From JAFEDN01 sp963795715 (GTDB lineage: Bacteria; Pseudomonadota; Gammaproteobacteria; Coxiellales; Coxiellaceae): a stretch of 64,000 bases of DNA. Numbering within the stretch: position 1 is the stretch's first letter; each line of letters begins with the position of its first letter. The DNA is taken from contig CAWCIY010000003.1 in assembly GCA_963795715.1 (NCBI GenBank), positions 372,001 through 436,000 of the forward strand, in the 5' to 3' direction. Of the stretch, positions 26,873-35,196 are shown piece after piece. The position numbers were made by a program, and so were the translations under genes. The notes below the pieces were generated by a model that was not told the origin of the DNA, did no database searches, and saw only the letters and a list, made by a program, of their open reading frames with translations.

Positions 26873-27913
26873 TTAATAACAAAAACCGAAGTACCAAAGC
26901 GGGATAGTATTTTTATCTCCAATTAAAATACCGTCTTTGACTATGAAACCAGGTAAATTGGATTTATTAAGTTGTTGCGAATTTTTATTTTTACCGCCAA
27001 TTTCAAATAAGACGTTATCTATTTGAAAATCTACCTGATCATTTGCTAAAATAATATTAGAGTCATCTATGGACTGCAAAAAAAATAACTCTCTTATCGT
27101 ACCTTTCTCGCTGTTGATTCCTAAAAAATTCTCTATTGCAAAATGCAAAGTAGTATTGTTTAAAAATATTTTTTGCGGTTTACTTAAGACTTGCTTACCC
27201 TTAGCATAGGACTGCACAAATCGTACTAAGCCAGTTTCTTTTAATATTTTTAAATATTGATAAGCTGTTTTATCGTCTATTTGTAAATGTCGCGCTATAC
27301 TATGAATATTGATAGAGCCTGGCGGGATAGATACCAAATAATTTAAAATATTTTTAAAATAAGGCAGATTCGGCGTTTTTAAAGAAAAATAATTGACTAT
27401 ATCTTCATATATAGTTTTCTCTATAACTTGATTAATTCTTTCATAATATAAAGATGAATTTTCAAATAAAAAAGGATAATAACCTCGACTCAAATATTGG
27501 TTAAAATGTCCCATAATTTTAGGAATGGCGGCCCATTCTCTACCCATTTTTAAATGAGAGTCTAATAGTCGCTGCAATCTAATAGGTTCCCATTTTTCAC
27601 CAGTAATAAAATTTAAGTATTCTCGAAAGGACATTCCTCGTAAACTAAATATACCTGCTCTTCTGGATAAATCACTTGAACCTTTAATGATATCTAAACT
27701 AGAGCTGCCAGAAAAAATGATAGAAACATCCGGAAAAGAATCATAAACATTTTTTAATATTTGATTCCATTGAGGATACTTATGAATTTCGTCAATAAAA
27801 AAAATGCGTATTCCATCTGTATGGTAACAATCATCAATGAAAGTAAGCATGTTTTCACTATTGAAGTACATGTTATCTGCAGAAAAATAAAAAACATCCT
27901 CCCTTGGATACAA
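26873..27913 (-). pseudogene. AAA_14/DUF4143-type ATPase lacking its P-loop
   Basis: The 346-residue frame has the second half of an AAA_14 domain (IRIFFIDEIHKYPQWNQILK, a Walker B motif, and VSIIFSGSSSLDIIKGSSDL, the sensor) and a DUF4143 C-terminal domain (LQIDDKTAYQYLKILKETGL). The expected first 40-50 residues with the GxxxxGKT loop are missing: upstream of the TTG at 27913 the frame meets TAA after six codons. ATP hydrolysis is therefore unlikely. These stand-alone ATPases are often solitary and mobile. A truncated relic is the simplest reading; a missed frameshift in the 44 bases before the next gene cannot hold the lost part. Confidence 0.75.
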
Positions 27914-27957
27914 TTTTTCTTTTATATATTATAAAATAATTCTAAGGGGGAATATAT

Positions 27958-28380
27958 ATGAAAAAATGGTTAATCGGTTTGGTCATTTGTCTTAGTTTGA
28001 ATATTGCTTGTGCCCAGGATTTGTTTTGGAAATTTTCAGTGATTTCAGTGATCCCGGCCTCGCGAGACGTCCCACCTGGTTATTGTGTGCAATGGATGCC
28101 TGATAGCTTCGCAGCTCCCCTCAGTGAGTTGCTACAAACTGGGGTCAGATCGAGCAACCAGTTTTTAGTTAAATTCCGTTCTTTTCAACCTGAAATGAAT
28201 CATAATCTTATTTTCACTCAGATTGACGCCGTTATTTCCAGACAACTGGACTCAGGACATGCTTGGTATAGCTATATGTTTATCCATTTGCAACAACTCA
28301 ACCCTTACGGTGTTGCTGATGGTGTTTGGAGCACCAAGGAATGTAAAGGAAGATTAATTGCCGAACCTAAAATCAATTAG
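27958..28380 (+). CDS. Small secreted protein, unknown
   Basis: The 140-residue protein begins with a clear signal peptide (MKKWLIGLVICLSLNIACAQ), with cleavage probable after ACA. The mature part has three cysteines and aromatic-rich segments (DSGHAWYSYMFIHLQQLNPY, GVWSTKECKGRL). AAGGGGGA precedes the ATG. I know no family match. It meets the PBP1A gene tail to tail with a four-base overlap. It is expected to be periplasmic or secreted. Confidence 0.7.
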   Translation: MKKWLIGLVICLSLNIACAQDLFWKFSVISVIPASRDVPPGYCVQWMPDSFAAPLSELLQTGVRSSNQFLVKFRSFQPEMNHNLIFTQIDAVISRQLDSGHAWYSYMFIHLQQLNPYGVADGVWSTKECKGRLIAEPKIN

Positions 28381-30755
28381 AAAATATCTTCCGGCTGGGC
28401 TGATGCAGTGGCTGAACTTCCATCACCGGCGGGAGCTGAAGAATTCGCAGGCGCTTGGGTATGAGGTTCAGTGCCCTGTTTAAAAACCTCAAATATAGCA
28501 TTTGATTGATCTACACCCGCCAACAATCCAGTCACTGGGTCAATTCGAGCAGTCACTATACCCAGTGGCTGAGGCATGGTACTGATGGGGATACTGGTTA
28601 GGGCAGTACGCATAAAATCAATCCAAATAGACAAAGCCAGTTCCGCACCGTATACATGGGTCGGGGTTAAATCATCAAAACCTATCCAGACTGTGGAAAC
28701 TATTTGACTGTTAAAACCTGAAAACCAAGCGTCTACTTTATCGTTGGTAGTTCCTGTTTTACCTGCCAGATCTGACCTTTTTAACACTTTAGCGCCCTGA
28801 CCGGTGCCATTATTAATGACATCCTGCATTGCTTGAGTGATTAAGTAAGCAATTTGAGGCTCAATCACTTTAGGCGCTGGGTTGATATTTGAAACAGTTG
28901 CATTTGGATTGGTCAGACAAGCGGCACAGGCGATCGCCGGATTAGCTGTAAATAAGGTCTCCTGATTTTCACCGGTAATATGATCGATATAATAAGGAGT
29001 GATTCGATATCCGCCGTTGGCAAATACACTATACCCAGTAGCCATTGCCATGGGCGAGGCCAATCCTGTTCCCAAGGCCAAAGACAAAGTTTGCGGCAGT
29101 TGCTTGCTATCAAAACCAAAACGCTGAACAAAATCAACGGTATAAGGGATACCTATTTCTTGCAGCAGGCGGATAGAAACTAGATTCAACGATTTAACTA
29201 ATCCTTCTCGCAATCGAGTGATGCCGGAGAACTGCCGTGTATCATTTCTTGGCCGCCAAATGTGATCTTCACCCGTATCTTTCATGACCACCGGGGAATC
29301 GTTTACGGTGCTGGCTAAAGTATAACCTTTGTCCAATGCAGCGGCATAAATAAATGGTTTAAAAGAAGAACCTGGTTGGCGCTGCGCCTGTAATGCACGG
29401 TTAAACTCACTCAGGCCAAAATCATAGCCCCCCACCATTGCTAAAACCGCTCCATTTTGTGGATTAATAGATATAATTGCTCCTTGGATTTGCGGTAAAG
29501 ATTCTAAACGCCAGCTTTCACCGGATGGCTGTACCCAGATGACATCTCCCACTGTAGCCAGCTTATTAACGGAACCAGAAACAGCCCAAGAAAGATCGGA
29601 CCAAGGAATTAAAATGATTCGACCGTCCGCTAATAATGCTTTTATGCTATTATCGTTTACTTGGGTTACCGCAGCCGGCTGCAAAATATTAAATGGCAAA
29701 GCCAATTGTGATAATTTTTGTTGCCAATCGGCTTGCCAATCCGGTGTATTACTATTACGAGAAAAGTTTTTCTTAGTCGGTATATAACCGTGTCTTTCAG
29801 TATACTCGACCAACCCTTTTTGCAAATCTAAATTGGCAGCCGTCTGCATTGGACCCGATATCGTGGTGTATGCATTATATCCATGATCGTATACATCTTC
29901 GCCATATTGCTGGACCATATATTGCCGAACGAGTTCACCCATATAGGGAGCATTGACCATTACTAAAGGCCCATGGTAACTGGCTTTATCAATCTCATGA
30001 ATCGCTTGATTATACTGTGGCTTATTGATATCTCCCACTCCCAACATCCGCAACAAAACGTGATTTCTGCGTTCTAGCGCTGCAGCCGGACGTGCAATGG
30101 GGTTATTCTTAGAAGGAGCTTGCGGCAAGCCGGCGATCATAGCCATTTCCGCCAAAGTCAGTTGATCCAAGGTCTTGCCATAGTAAACACTGGCTGCGGC
30201 AGCGACTCCGTAGGCATGATTTCCAAAATAAACCTTATTGAGATAAAACTCTAGGATTTTATCCTTACTGAAGGAGTGCTCAATTCTCATCGCCAAAAGT
30301 ATTTCGCGTATTTTTCTTATATAGGTTTTTTTATGGCTGAGGAAGAAATTCCGAGCTACCTGCATCGTAATGGTGCTGGCTCCTTGACTTTTCTGGCCGG
30401 TGCCTAACAATACTTTAAAAGCTCGGAATAAACCGATAAAATCCACCCCTTGGTGCGAATAAAACCGCTGATCTTCAGTAGCTAAAATAGCTTGAATTAA
30501 AGGCTTAGGCACTTGGTCTAGGGTAACCGGTATGCGCCTACTCGCGCCGTATTCAGCAATCAATTGCCCTTCTCGCGAATAGATTCGTAGCGGCACCTGC
30601 ATATGAGCATCTTTTAGAACATCGACATTTGGAAGCTGCATCTCTATATATACACAAAAACCCACGCCGATGGCCACAAAGGCCACTAAAATGCCGATGA
30701 TTGCTAAAAAATATCTGCCAATGCTTTGAAAGATAGTCGTTATTAATTTTTTCAT
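28377..30755 (-). CDS. mrcA: Penicillin-binding protein 1A, bifunctional glycosyltransferase/transpeptidase
   Basis: The 792-residue protein has a cytoplasmic stub and one transmembrane segment (LAIIGILVAFVAIGVGFCV), then a family 51 glycosyltransferase (ATEDQRFYSHQGVD, KSQGASTITMQVARNF). An OB-like insert precedes the transpeptidase with the active serine in GSSFKPFIYAAALD and the KTGTTN box near residue 640. It polymerises and cross-links peptidoglycan in the periplasm. The C-terminal tail is low in complexity (PANSSAPAGDGSSATASAQP). The gene is divergent from the pil operon, 72 bases apart, the usual mrcA-pilM arrangement of gammaproteobacteria. Confidence 0.96.
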   Translation of the reverse strand: MKKLITTIFQSIGRYFLAIIGILVAFVAIGVGFCVYIEMQLPNVDVLKDAHMQVPLRIYSREGQLIAEYGASRRIPVTLDQVPKPLIQAILATEDQRFYSHQGVDFIGLFRAFKVLLGTGQKSQGASTITMQVARNFFLSHKKTYIRKIREILLAMRIEHSFSKDKILEFYLNKVYFGNHAYGVAAAASVYYGKTLDQLTLAEMAMIAGLPQAPSKNNPIARPAAALERRNHVLLRMLGVGDINKPQYNQAIHEIDKASYHGPLVMVNAPYMGELVRQYMVQQYGEDVYDHGYNAYTTISGPMQTAANLDLQKGLVEYTERHGYIPTKKNFSRNSNTPDWQADWQQKLSQLALPFNILQPAAVTQVNDNSIKALLADGRIILIPWSDLSWAVSGSVNKLATVGDVIWVQPSGESWRLESLPQIQGAIISINPQNGAVLAMVGGYDFGLSEFNRALQAQRQPGSSFKPFIYAAALDKGYTLASTVNDSPVVMKDTGEDHIWRPRNDTRQFSGITRLREGLVKSLNLVSIRLLQEIGIPYTVDFVQRFGFDSKQLPQTLSLALGTGLASPMAMATGYSVFANGGYRITPYYIDHITGENQETLFTANPAIACAACLTNPNATVSNINPAPKVIEPQIAYLITQAMQDVINNGTGQGAKVLKRSDLAGKTGTTNDKVDAWFSGFNSQIVSTVWIGFDDLTPTHVYGAELALSIWIDFMRTALTSIPISTMPQPLGIVTARIDPVTGLLAGVDQSNAIFEVFKQGTEPHTQAPANSSAPAGDGSSATASAQPEDIF

Positions 30756-30827
30756 GATGTTTGCTAGTTAGGATTATAACTCATTTTACGGTATTGAGGT
30801 AAAATAATTAAGAACTAAACTAATGCT

Positions 30828-31838
30828 ATGAAGAAAACACGCATTGGTTTGGAAATAACCGAGAATAACTTACATCTTGCCTTAGTGGAGAAAAACGCTA
30901 AAGGCTGGAAGCTGATCGAATCGGCTATTATTGAAATTAAAGCCGGTAATTTGCCCAATACTTTAAGCCAAACCCGTAAGCTGATTCCGCGTCGATTCAA
31001 AGAAGTGATTTTAAGTACAACCTATAGCCAGGTACTGATGAAAGAAGTATCTGTAGATTCTTCTTTTACTACAGAGGAAATTTATCAATATTTAGTGCAA
31101 CAATCGGCCGACCTATTTGGAAAAACAGCAGGAGTTCCCGCTGAAGGGAACTCCACTAATCGCGATGGGGGATCGCAAGGAGGGGAGAGCGAAGCGAGGG
31201 GGGCGCGAATTCTCCCCCTTCATTCCGAGCAATCGGCTTTGCCGATGCGCAGGATCAGAACAAGGAAGCGATTCCCGCTGCCTTTAGCGGGAATCGCTGG
31301 AAAAACAGCAAATGATTGGTCCTTGGATTTTGAACCTAGCTTGGTTAAAGCTTCGCACGAACTAACCAAAAAGTTTCGTGTCGTCGCTATACCAAAAGTT
31401 CATATAAAAGAATGGGTAAAATTTTGCAGCGAGTACGGTTTTGAAATTAAAGTGATCGATGTCGATATATTGGCGTTATCTAGACTGGTTCCCACTTTAG
31501 AATATGGCCAACCAGAACAGGCTTTGGCTTTACTTTGGGTTAAAGAACAAGAATTTATTTTCATAGCTACATTTAAGGGTCAATTGATATATGTAAAAAC
31601 CGCACCTCTTCAACCTCATTTTTTTAAAGAAACTGTCTATCAAATCCTACAGTTTTATCATGGACTTTTTCCGGATTGGGTTATTTCAGAAATATTATTA
31701 ATAGATAGAACTTTTTCTTTAGATGTTGACGGTTACAAAATTAAGCCAGCCAAATTAAATTTTGAAATTTGGCAAACTCACCACACGATTACCGCCGCTA
31801 GTTTTTGCAGTTTAGGTTTAGCAATCTATGGCAATTAA
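30828..31838 (+). CDS. pilM: Type IV pilus assembly protein PilM, carrying an in-frame palindromic element
   Basis: PilM is an actin-like cytoplasmic protein that binds the N-terminus of PilN in the pilus alignment complex. Here IGLEITENNLHLALVEKNAK starts the fold, and the middle (KFRVVAIPKVHIKEWVKFCS) and C-terminal parts are recognisable. About 60 residues from 102 to 161 (GVPAEGNSTNRDGG onwards) come from an inserted repeat; without them the protein would be about 276 residues, short for PilM (about 350). The insertion keeps the frame exactly and lies before NDWSLDFEPS, a loop region in the fold. Whether the protein still works is unknown. The stop overlaps pilN by 11 bases. Confidence 0.85.
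   Translation: MKKTRIGLEITENNLHLALVEKNAKGWKLIESAIIEIKAGNLPNTLSQTRKLIPRRFKEVILSTTYSQVLMKEVSVDSSFTTEEIYQYLVQQSADLFGKTAGVPAEGNSTNRDGGSQGGESEARGARILPLHSEQSALPMRRIRTRKRFPLPLAGIAGKTANDWSLDFEPSLVKASHELTKKFRVVAIPKVHIKEWVKFCSEYGFEIKVIDVDILALSRLVPTLEYGQPEQALALLWVKEQEFIFIATFKGQLIYVKTAPLQPHFFKETVYQILQFYHGLFPDWVISEILLIDRTFSLDVDGYKIKPAKLNFEIWQTHHTITAASFCSLGLAIYGN
31131..31297 (+). repeat. Dispersed palindromic element, copy B, inside pilM
   Basis: The copy runs from GGAGTTCCCGCTGAAGGGAA to CAGCGGGAATCGCT. It is flanked by the 13-mer TGGAAAAACAGCA at 31118-31130 and 31298-31310, which looks like a target duplication; element plus one duplicate is 180 bp, exactly 60 codons. Hairpins include GGAGTTCCC/GGGAACTCC, ATCGGC/GCCGAT and GCGATTCCCGCTG/CAGCGGGAATCGC. 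Confidence 0.9.
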
Positions 31839-32364
31839 CTTATTACCTTGGCGAGAGCAAAAAGCCAAACAAGAAAGAATACATTATTTTTTGCAATTTG
31901 TATTAGGTTTTTTTCTAATCTTTTCTCTGGAATTGTCTGTATATTTTTTATGTCAATATTTTGGTAACAAATACCAATTATTAAATGATACTTTAGAACA
32001 GAAACTGTTAAAAACTAAAAGCAATCATCAACCTAATTTAAAACAAAACTACGAAAACTTAACACAGAAAATAGCATTATTTAACCAAATAAAACTACAC
32101 AAACTTCAGTTTTGGCAGTTTTATCAAATCCTGCAAAACAATCTCACCGAAACCATTAGATTGCAGCAATTGACTTGGAGTTCTTCGCAAATTCGTTTAA
32201 TCGGCATAACTCATGATGCAGATGTCATTACTCAATTCATCAGAAAATCTGAAGACAATCATTTTATTTCTGAAATAAAATTAATAAAAATCAGCAAAAG
32301 TGATTCAAATGATTTTCAATTTGAACTGCAATTTTTTTTAAGGTCTGATTCCGATGTTCAATAA
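31828..32364 (+). CDS. pilN: Type IV pilus assembly protein PilN
   Basis: The 178-residue protein starts MAINLLPWREQKAKQERIHY, the conserved PilN N-terminus whose INLLPWR peptide docks in PilM. One transmembrane segment (FLQFVLGFFLIFSLELSVYF) follows, then a helical and a small globular periplasmic part. It forms the inner-membrane alignment complex with PilO. It overlaps pilM by 11 bases and pilO by 11 bases. The globular part is divergent but length is near normal. Confidence 0.93.
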   Translation: MAINLLPWREQKAKQERIHYFLQFVLGFFLIFSLELSVYFLCQYFGNKYQLLNDTLEQKLLKTKSNHQPNLKQNYENLTQKIALFNQIKLHKLQFWQFYQILQNNLTETIRLQQLTWSSSQIRLIGITHDADVITQFIRKSEDNHFISEIKLIKISKSDSNDFQFELQFFLRSDSDVQ

Positions 32365-32887
32365 ACCTATATGGCTGTCTAAAAAATTCCTTTTGGCGCT
32401 ATCGATGATTTCCGTTTTAGTAATGACTACGAAAATTTTCTTATTACCAAAATATTATAAATTTCAAGTCATTCATAATCAAAATTTTATACTTGAAGAA
32501 CAATATCAGCAACAAGAAAAAATATTATCGCAAGATAAGCTTTTGAAGCAAAAAACAGTAACTCTTCAAAAAAACAATTCGTCTCAGCTCCTTTCTTTAC
32601 GTCATTTGCCAAAATCCGTTGAAATTTATCAGCAAATCTCCTTATTAGCACAATTGCATCAGTTGGTTTTGCAAGAAATAAAACCAACAAAGACAGAGAA
32701 AACAAACAATTCGTTGATAAAACAAACTTTGCAAATAACTTTAAATGGTTCTGAATCAAAAGTTTTTGAATTTTTAGGATTGCTTTCACATCAGAATTGG
32801 TTCAGTGATTTTGAAAATTTATTAATTGAACATGAAGAAAATCAACTCTTTCTACAATTGGAACTGGCTGTATATTATGAAAGTTAG
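32354..32887 (+). CDS. pilO: Type IV pilus assembly protein PilO
   Basis: The 177-residue protein has one transmembrane segment near the N-terminus (FLLALSMISVLVMTTKIFLL), a Gln-rich coiled coil (EEQYQQQEKILSQDKLLKQK), then a ferredoxin-like part (LPKSVEIYQQISLLAQLHQL). PilO pairs with PilN in the inner membrane. It overlaps pilN by 11 bases. Its 3' end overlaps the secretin gene by 11 bases, leaving no room for pilP, which normally comes next. Confidence 0.85.
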   Translation: MFNKPIWLSKKFLLALSMISVLVMTTKIFLLPKYYKFQVIHNQNFILEEQYQQQEKILSQDKLLKQKTVTLQKNNSSQLLSLRHLPKSVEIYQQISLLAQLHQLVLQEIKPTKTEKTNNSLIKQTLQITLNGSESKVFEFLGLLSHQNWFSDFENLLIEHEENQLFLQLELAVYYES

Positions 32888-33689
32888 TTATTCGATCTTT
32901 TTTTTATTGATTATTTTAACTTCTAGTATGCCAACCGCTGCTGATGCAGAGCATTTATTGTTTACTCCACATATAAAACCATCTTCATTGCATAATAAAC
33001 CAGCATTAATCCCTTTTCAGATTCTAATAAAAGCACATATAGTGAATATCGATCGCAATTATACCCAGGAACTGGGCATACATTTTAATACCCAAAATAA
33101 TAATACCATAAAAACTCCGTCTGGCTTTAACATCAATTTACCTATGGACACCAATGCCGGTGATTTAATTTTTCCAATTGCAACCTTTAGTCAAGGATTA
33201 TTACTACAAATGACTTTAAATGCTTTGGAAAAGAGTGGACACGCGGAATTAATATCTGACCCTCAATTAGTTACTTTAAATAATAAACCCGCTATCATTG
33301 AGGCAGGCCAAGAAGTACCGTACCAGGAAAGTACAGAGGCCGGAGGAACCAGTGTTTCATTTAAAAAAGCCGTGCTGCGTTTAGAAGTAACTCCGAAAGT
33401 ACAAGGTAAAGATATCTTGCTGCATTTGATTATAAATCAAGATCAAGTCAGTGACTTATCTGTAAATGGAGTTCCTGCAATCAATACCCAGCAGTTAAAA
33501 ACTGAAGTAAGAATAAAGAATCGTGATACGGTGGTTTTAGGAGGAATTTTACAAGAAAACCATTCAAATCAGCATCAAGGCATTCCATTTCTCAGTAAAA
33601 TCCCTATTCTCGGCGCATTGTTTCGTTATCAGAAACAGGATACTGAACGCAAACAAATGCTTATTTTTGTAACGCCTATTATTTTATAA
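32877..33689 (+). CDS. pilQ: PilQ-like secretin, reduced to the secretin domain
   Basis: The chosen ATG at 32877 starts a signal peptide (MKVSYSIFFLLIILTSSMPT) and gives 270 residues. The protein goes almost directly to the secretin region: PFQILIKAHIVNIDRNYTQE, ALEKSGHAELISDPQLVTLN, AIIEAGQEVPYQESTEAGGT and DTVVLGGILQENHSNQHQGI. Typical PilQ has about 700 residues with AMIN, N0 and N1 domains, all absent here. A start 17 codons upstream exists but spoils the signal peptide. The outer-membrane pore could still form, but docking to PilP, also missing, would not occur in the usual way. The locus may serve DNA uptake or be on the way out. Confidence 0.85.
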   Translation: MKVSYSIFFLLIILTSSMPTAADAEHLLFTPHIKPSSLHNKPALIPFQILIKAHIVNIDRNYTQELGIHFNTQNNNTIKTPSGFNINLPMDTNAGDLIFPIATFSQGLLLQMTLNALEKSGHAELISDPQLVTLNNKPAIIEAGQEVPYQESTEAGGTSVSFKKAVLRLEVTPKVQGKDILLHLIINQDQVSDLSVNGVPAINTQQLKTEVRIKNRDTVVLGGILQENHSNQHQGIPFLSKIPILGALFRYQKQDTERKQMLIFVTPIIL

Positions 33690-33729
33690 AGGCTCGTAAC
33701 TATTCGTGTGGTTAAACCTGCAAACGCAG

Positions 33730-33845
33730 AACGGCCAATTTTGGCTGAGATTCAACGAAAAAATGGCCGAGCAAGCGGAGCATACTGGCGTATGTGAGCA
33801 TTGCGAGGACATTTTTTCGTTGAATATCGGGCAAAAGTGGCCGTT
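33730..33845. repeat. Palindromic intergenic element (MITE-like)
   Basis: Imperfect inverted repeat with arms of about 36 bases: the left arm contains AACGGCCAATTTT and ATTCAACGAAAAAATG; the right arm ends with the reverse complements CATTTTTTCGTTGAAT and AAAAGTGGCCGTT. The centre carries GAGCATACTGGCGTATGTGA. It lies between the convergent pilQ and PepSY genes and could fold into one long hairpin that stops transcription both ways. Confidence 0.75.
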
Positions 33846-33865
33846 CCCATCTACAGAGTGAGTAG

Positions 33866-34294
33866 TTATAGAGGCTCTTTGGTAATAGCTCCGGTAACCG
33901 CATCTACCTTTAACCTCGCCTGCTTACCATTCGGATCTAAGCACAATACCTCATAATGATTATTTGTAGCTTCCACTGAGTATACTCCTCCAAATCCCAT
34001 GGTCTCTATTCTTTCTACTACCTCAAGCATGTTGATATGAGGATCAATCTTAGCTGAAGATATAATTTCACCAGAATGTGCGTTTATGCGTATATCAACA
34101 GGATCACCTTGATCATTTAGAGCATTCACATGATATTCACCTTGAACCAACTCTATTTTTTTAACTGAAATATAGCCGTTGCTTTTTAAACTTTGTAAAA
34201 CTGAAACTAACGGTTGAGTTTGCATTATTTCGGCGTAGGCCATGCCTGTAAACAAAAATATACTGAACGCTAATAGTCGGAATTTGTTCTTCAT
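33866..34294 (-). CDS. Periplasmic PepSY-domain protein
   Basis: The 142-residue protein has a signal peptide (KFRLLAFSIFLFTGMAYA) followed by two PepSY-like units: VLQSLKSNGYISVKKIELVQ with INAHSGEIISS, and VVERIETMGFGGVYSVEATN with KVDAVTGAITKE. PepSY modules occur in periplasmic proteins that bind or inhibit peptidases and sense envelope state. The start overlaps the stop of the Kdo hydroxylase gene by four bases, so both are probably made from one mRNA with the ArnT-like gene. Confidence 0.8.
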   Translation of the reverse strand: MKNKFRLLAFSIFLFTGMAYAEIMQTQPLVSVLQSLKSNGYISVKKIELVQGEYHVNALNDQGDPVDIRINAHSGEIISSAKIDPHINMLEVVERIETMGFGGVYSVEATNNHYEVLCLDPNGKQARLKVDAVTGAITKEPL

Positions 34295-35196
34295 ATATTT
34301 TGACCCACTGTTTTAAGAGGATGCTTCATTTTTTGTTGTAATAAAAATTGGGGGGATAATGCGGGATTTAGCATATTCTCCACCGGTAGGTAATAAGTCT
34401 GCTCTAAAGCAAAACGTCCGGCCAAAGCTGCATGGGAAACTAAATCGGTATACACAATCCAGGTACTTCCAGGTGGAAAACTCACAGAGGAGAAACGACA
34501 TTGGTGTTGATAGTTCATATCTGCTTTCATTTTGTTATGAATTTGTAGCATGCAGTGATCGTAATAAGATCTTTTTGTTCGGGTCGCTTTTAAAACATAA
34601 AGAATCTCTGCTTCAAAAGGAAGGCGCCGACGTACCTTGGGTAAAAATTGACGCACCACTTCAGAAAAAGGCTCTCCCAAGTTCCATAACCTACTTTCAC
34701 CATGTGGGTTGATATTAGTAAATACCCGCAAAATCCTAAACTCGTTGACTGGGGTAGAAGGAAAAGCATCTACGTGGAGTCTGGTATCATCTTTTCGATA
34801 GGAATCAGGTTTACGACCACGGATTTCCACCGGGCGAAAACTAGTACGGCCACAGTATTTTGCAGACTGGTAATTCGGACATAACCATTGAAGCAGCTGC
34901 GTACTATGCTGATAATAGCGTTGCATCATTGGCATGATTAAAGAAGCAATCATGGTATCTTTTTTAATTCCACCTAATCGTTGGTTCTTAGGATCATAAC
35001 TAATATTTTTTGCTCCTTGGGGATGGATGCTGATATTGAGTAGTGACTGTTGTGCTGCATCTAACGGAAAGATTAATTTTGGTAAATAAATAACTTTTCC
35101 GCTCTCCAGGGCTTTAGTAATTTCTAGTGACTTCTCTTGAGATATTTGAGGTTCCCAAGAATCTAGATCTAATTCATATAAGCCTTCTTTCATCAC
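34291..35196 (-). CDS. kdoO: Kdo 3-hydroxylase (KdoO-type, Fe(II)/2-oxoglutarate oxygenase)
   Basis: The 301-residue protein resembles KdoO, which hydroxylates the 3-deoxy-manno-octulosonic acid of the lipopolysaccharide core. Visible signatures are LDLDSWEPQISQEK near the start, CGRTSFRPVEIRGRKPDSYR, the iron-binding RLHVDAFPSTP (His-x-Asp near residue 142), NEFRILRVFTNINPHGESRL, and a later TWIVYTDLVSHAALAGRFAL that should supply the distal His. KdoO occurs in a limited set of gram-negative bacteria, including Legionella and Burkholderia relatives. It lies between a PepSY protein and an ArnT-like glycosyltransferase, each overlapping by four bases, which suggests one lipopolysaccharide-modifying operon. 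Confidence 0.85.
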   Translation of the reverse strand: MMKEGLYELDLDSWEPQISQEKSLEITKALESGKVIYLPKLIFPLDAAQQSLLNISIHPQGAKNISYDPKNQRLGGIKKDTMIASLIMPMMQRYYQHSTQLLQWLCPNYQSAKYCGRTSFRPVEIRGRKPDSYRKDDTRLHVDAFPSTPVNEFRILRVFTNINPHGESRLWNLGEPFSEVVRQFLPKVRRRLPFEAEILYVLKATRTKRSYYDHCMLQIHNKMKADMNYQHQCRFSSVSFPPGSTWIVYTDLVSHAALAGRFALEQTYYLPVENMLNPALSPQFLLQQKMKHPLKTVGQNI

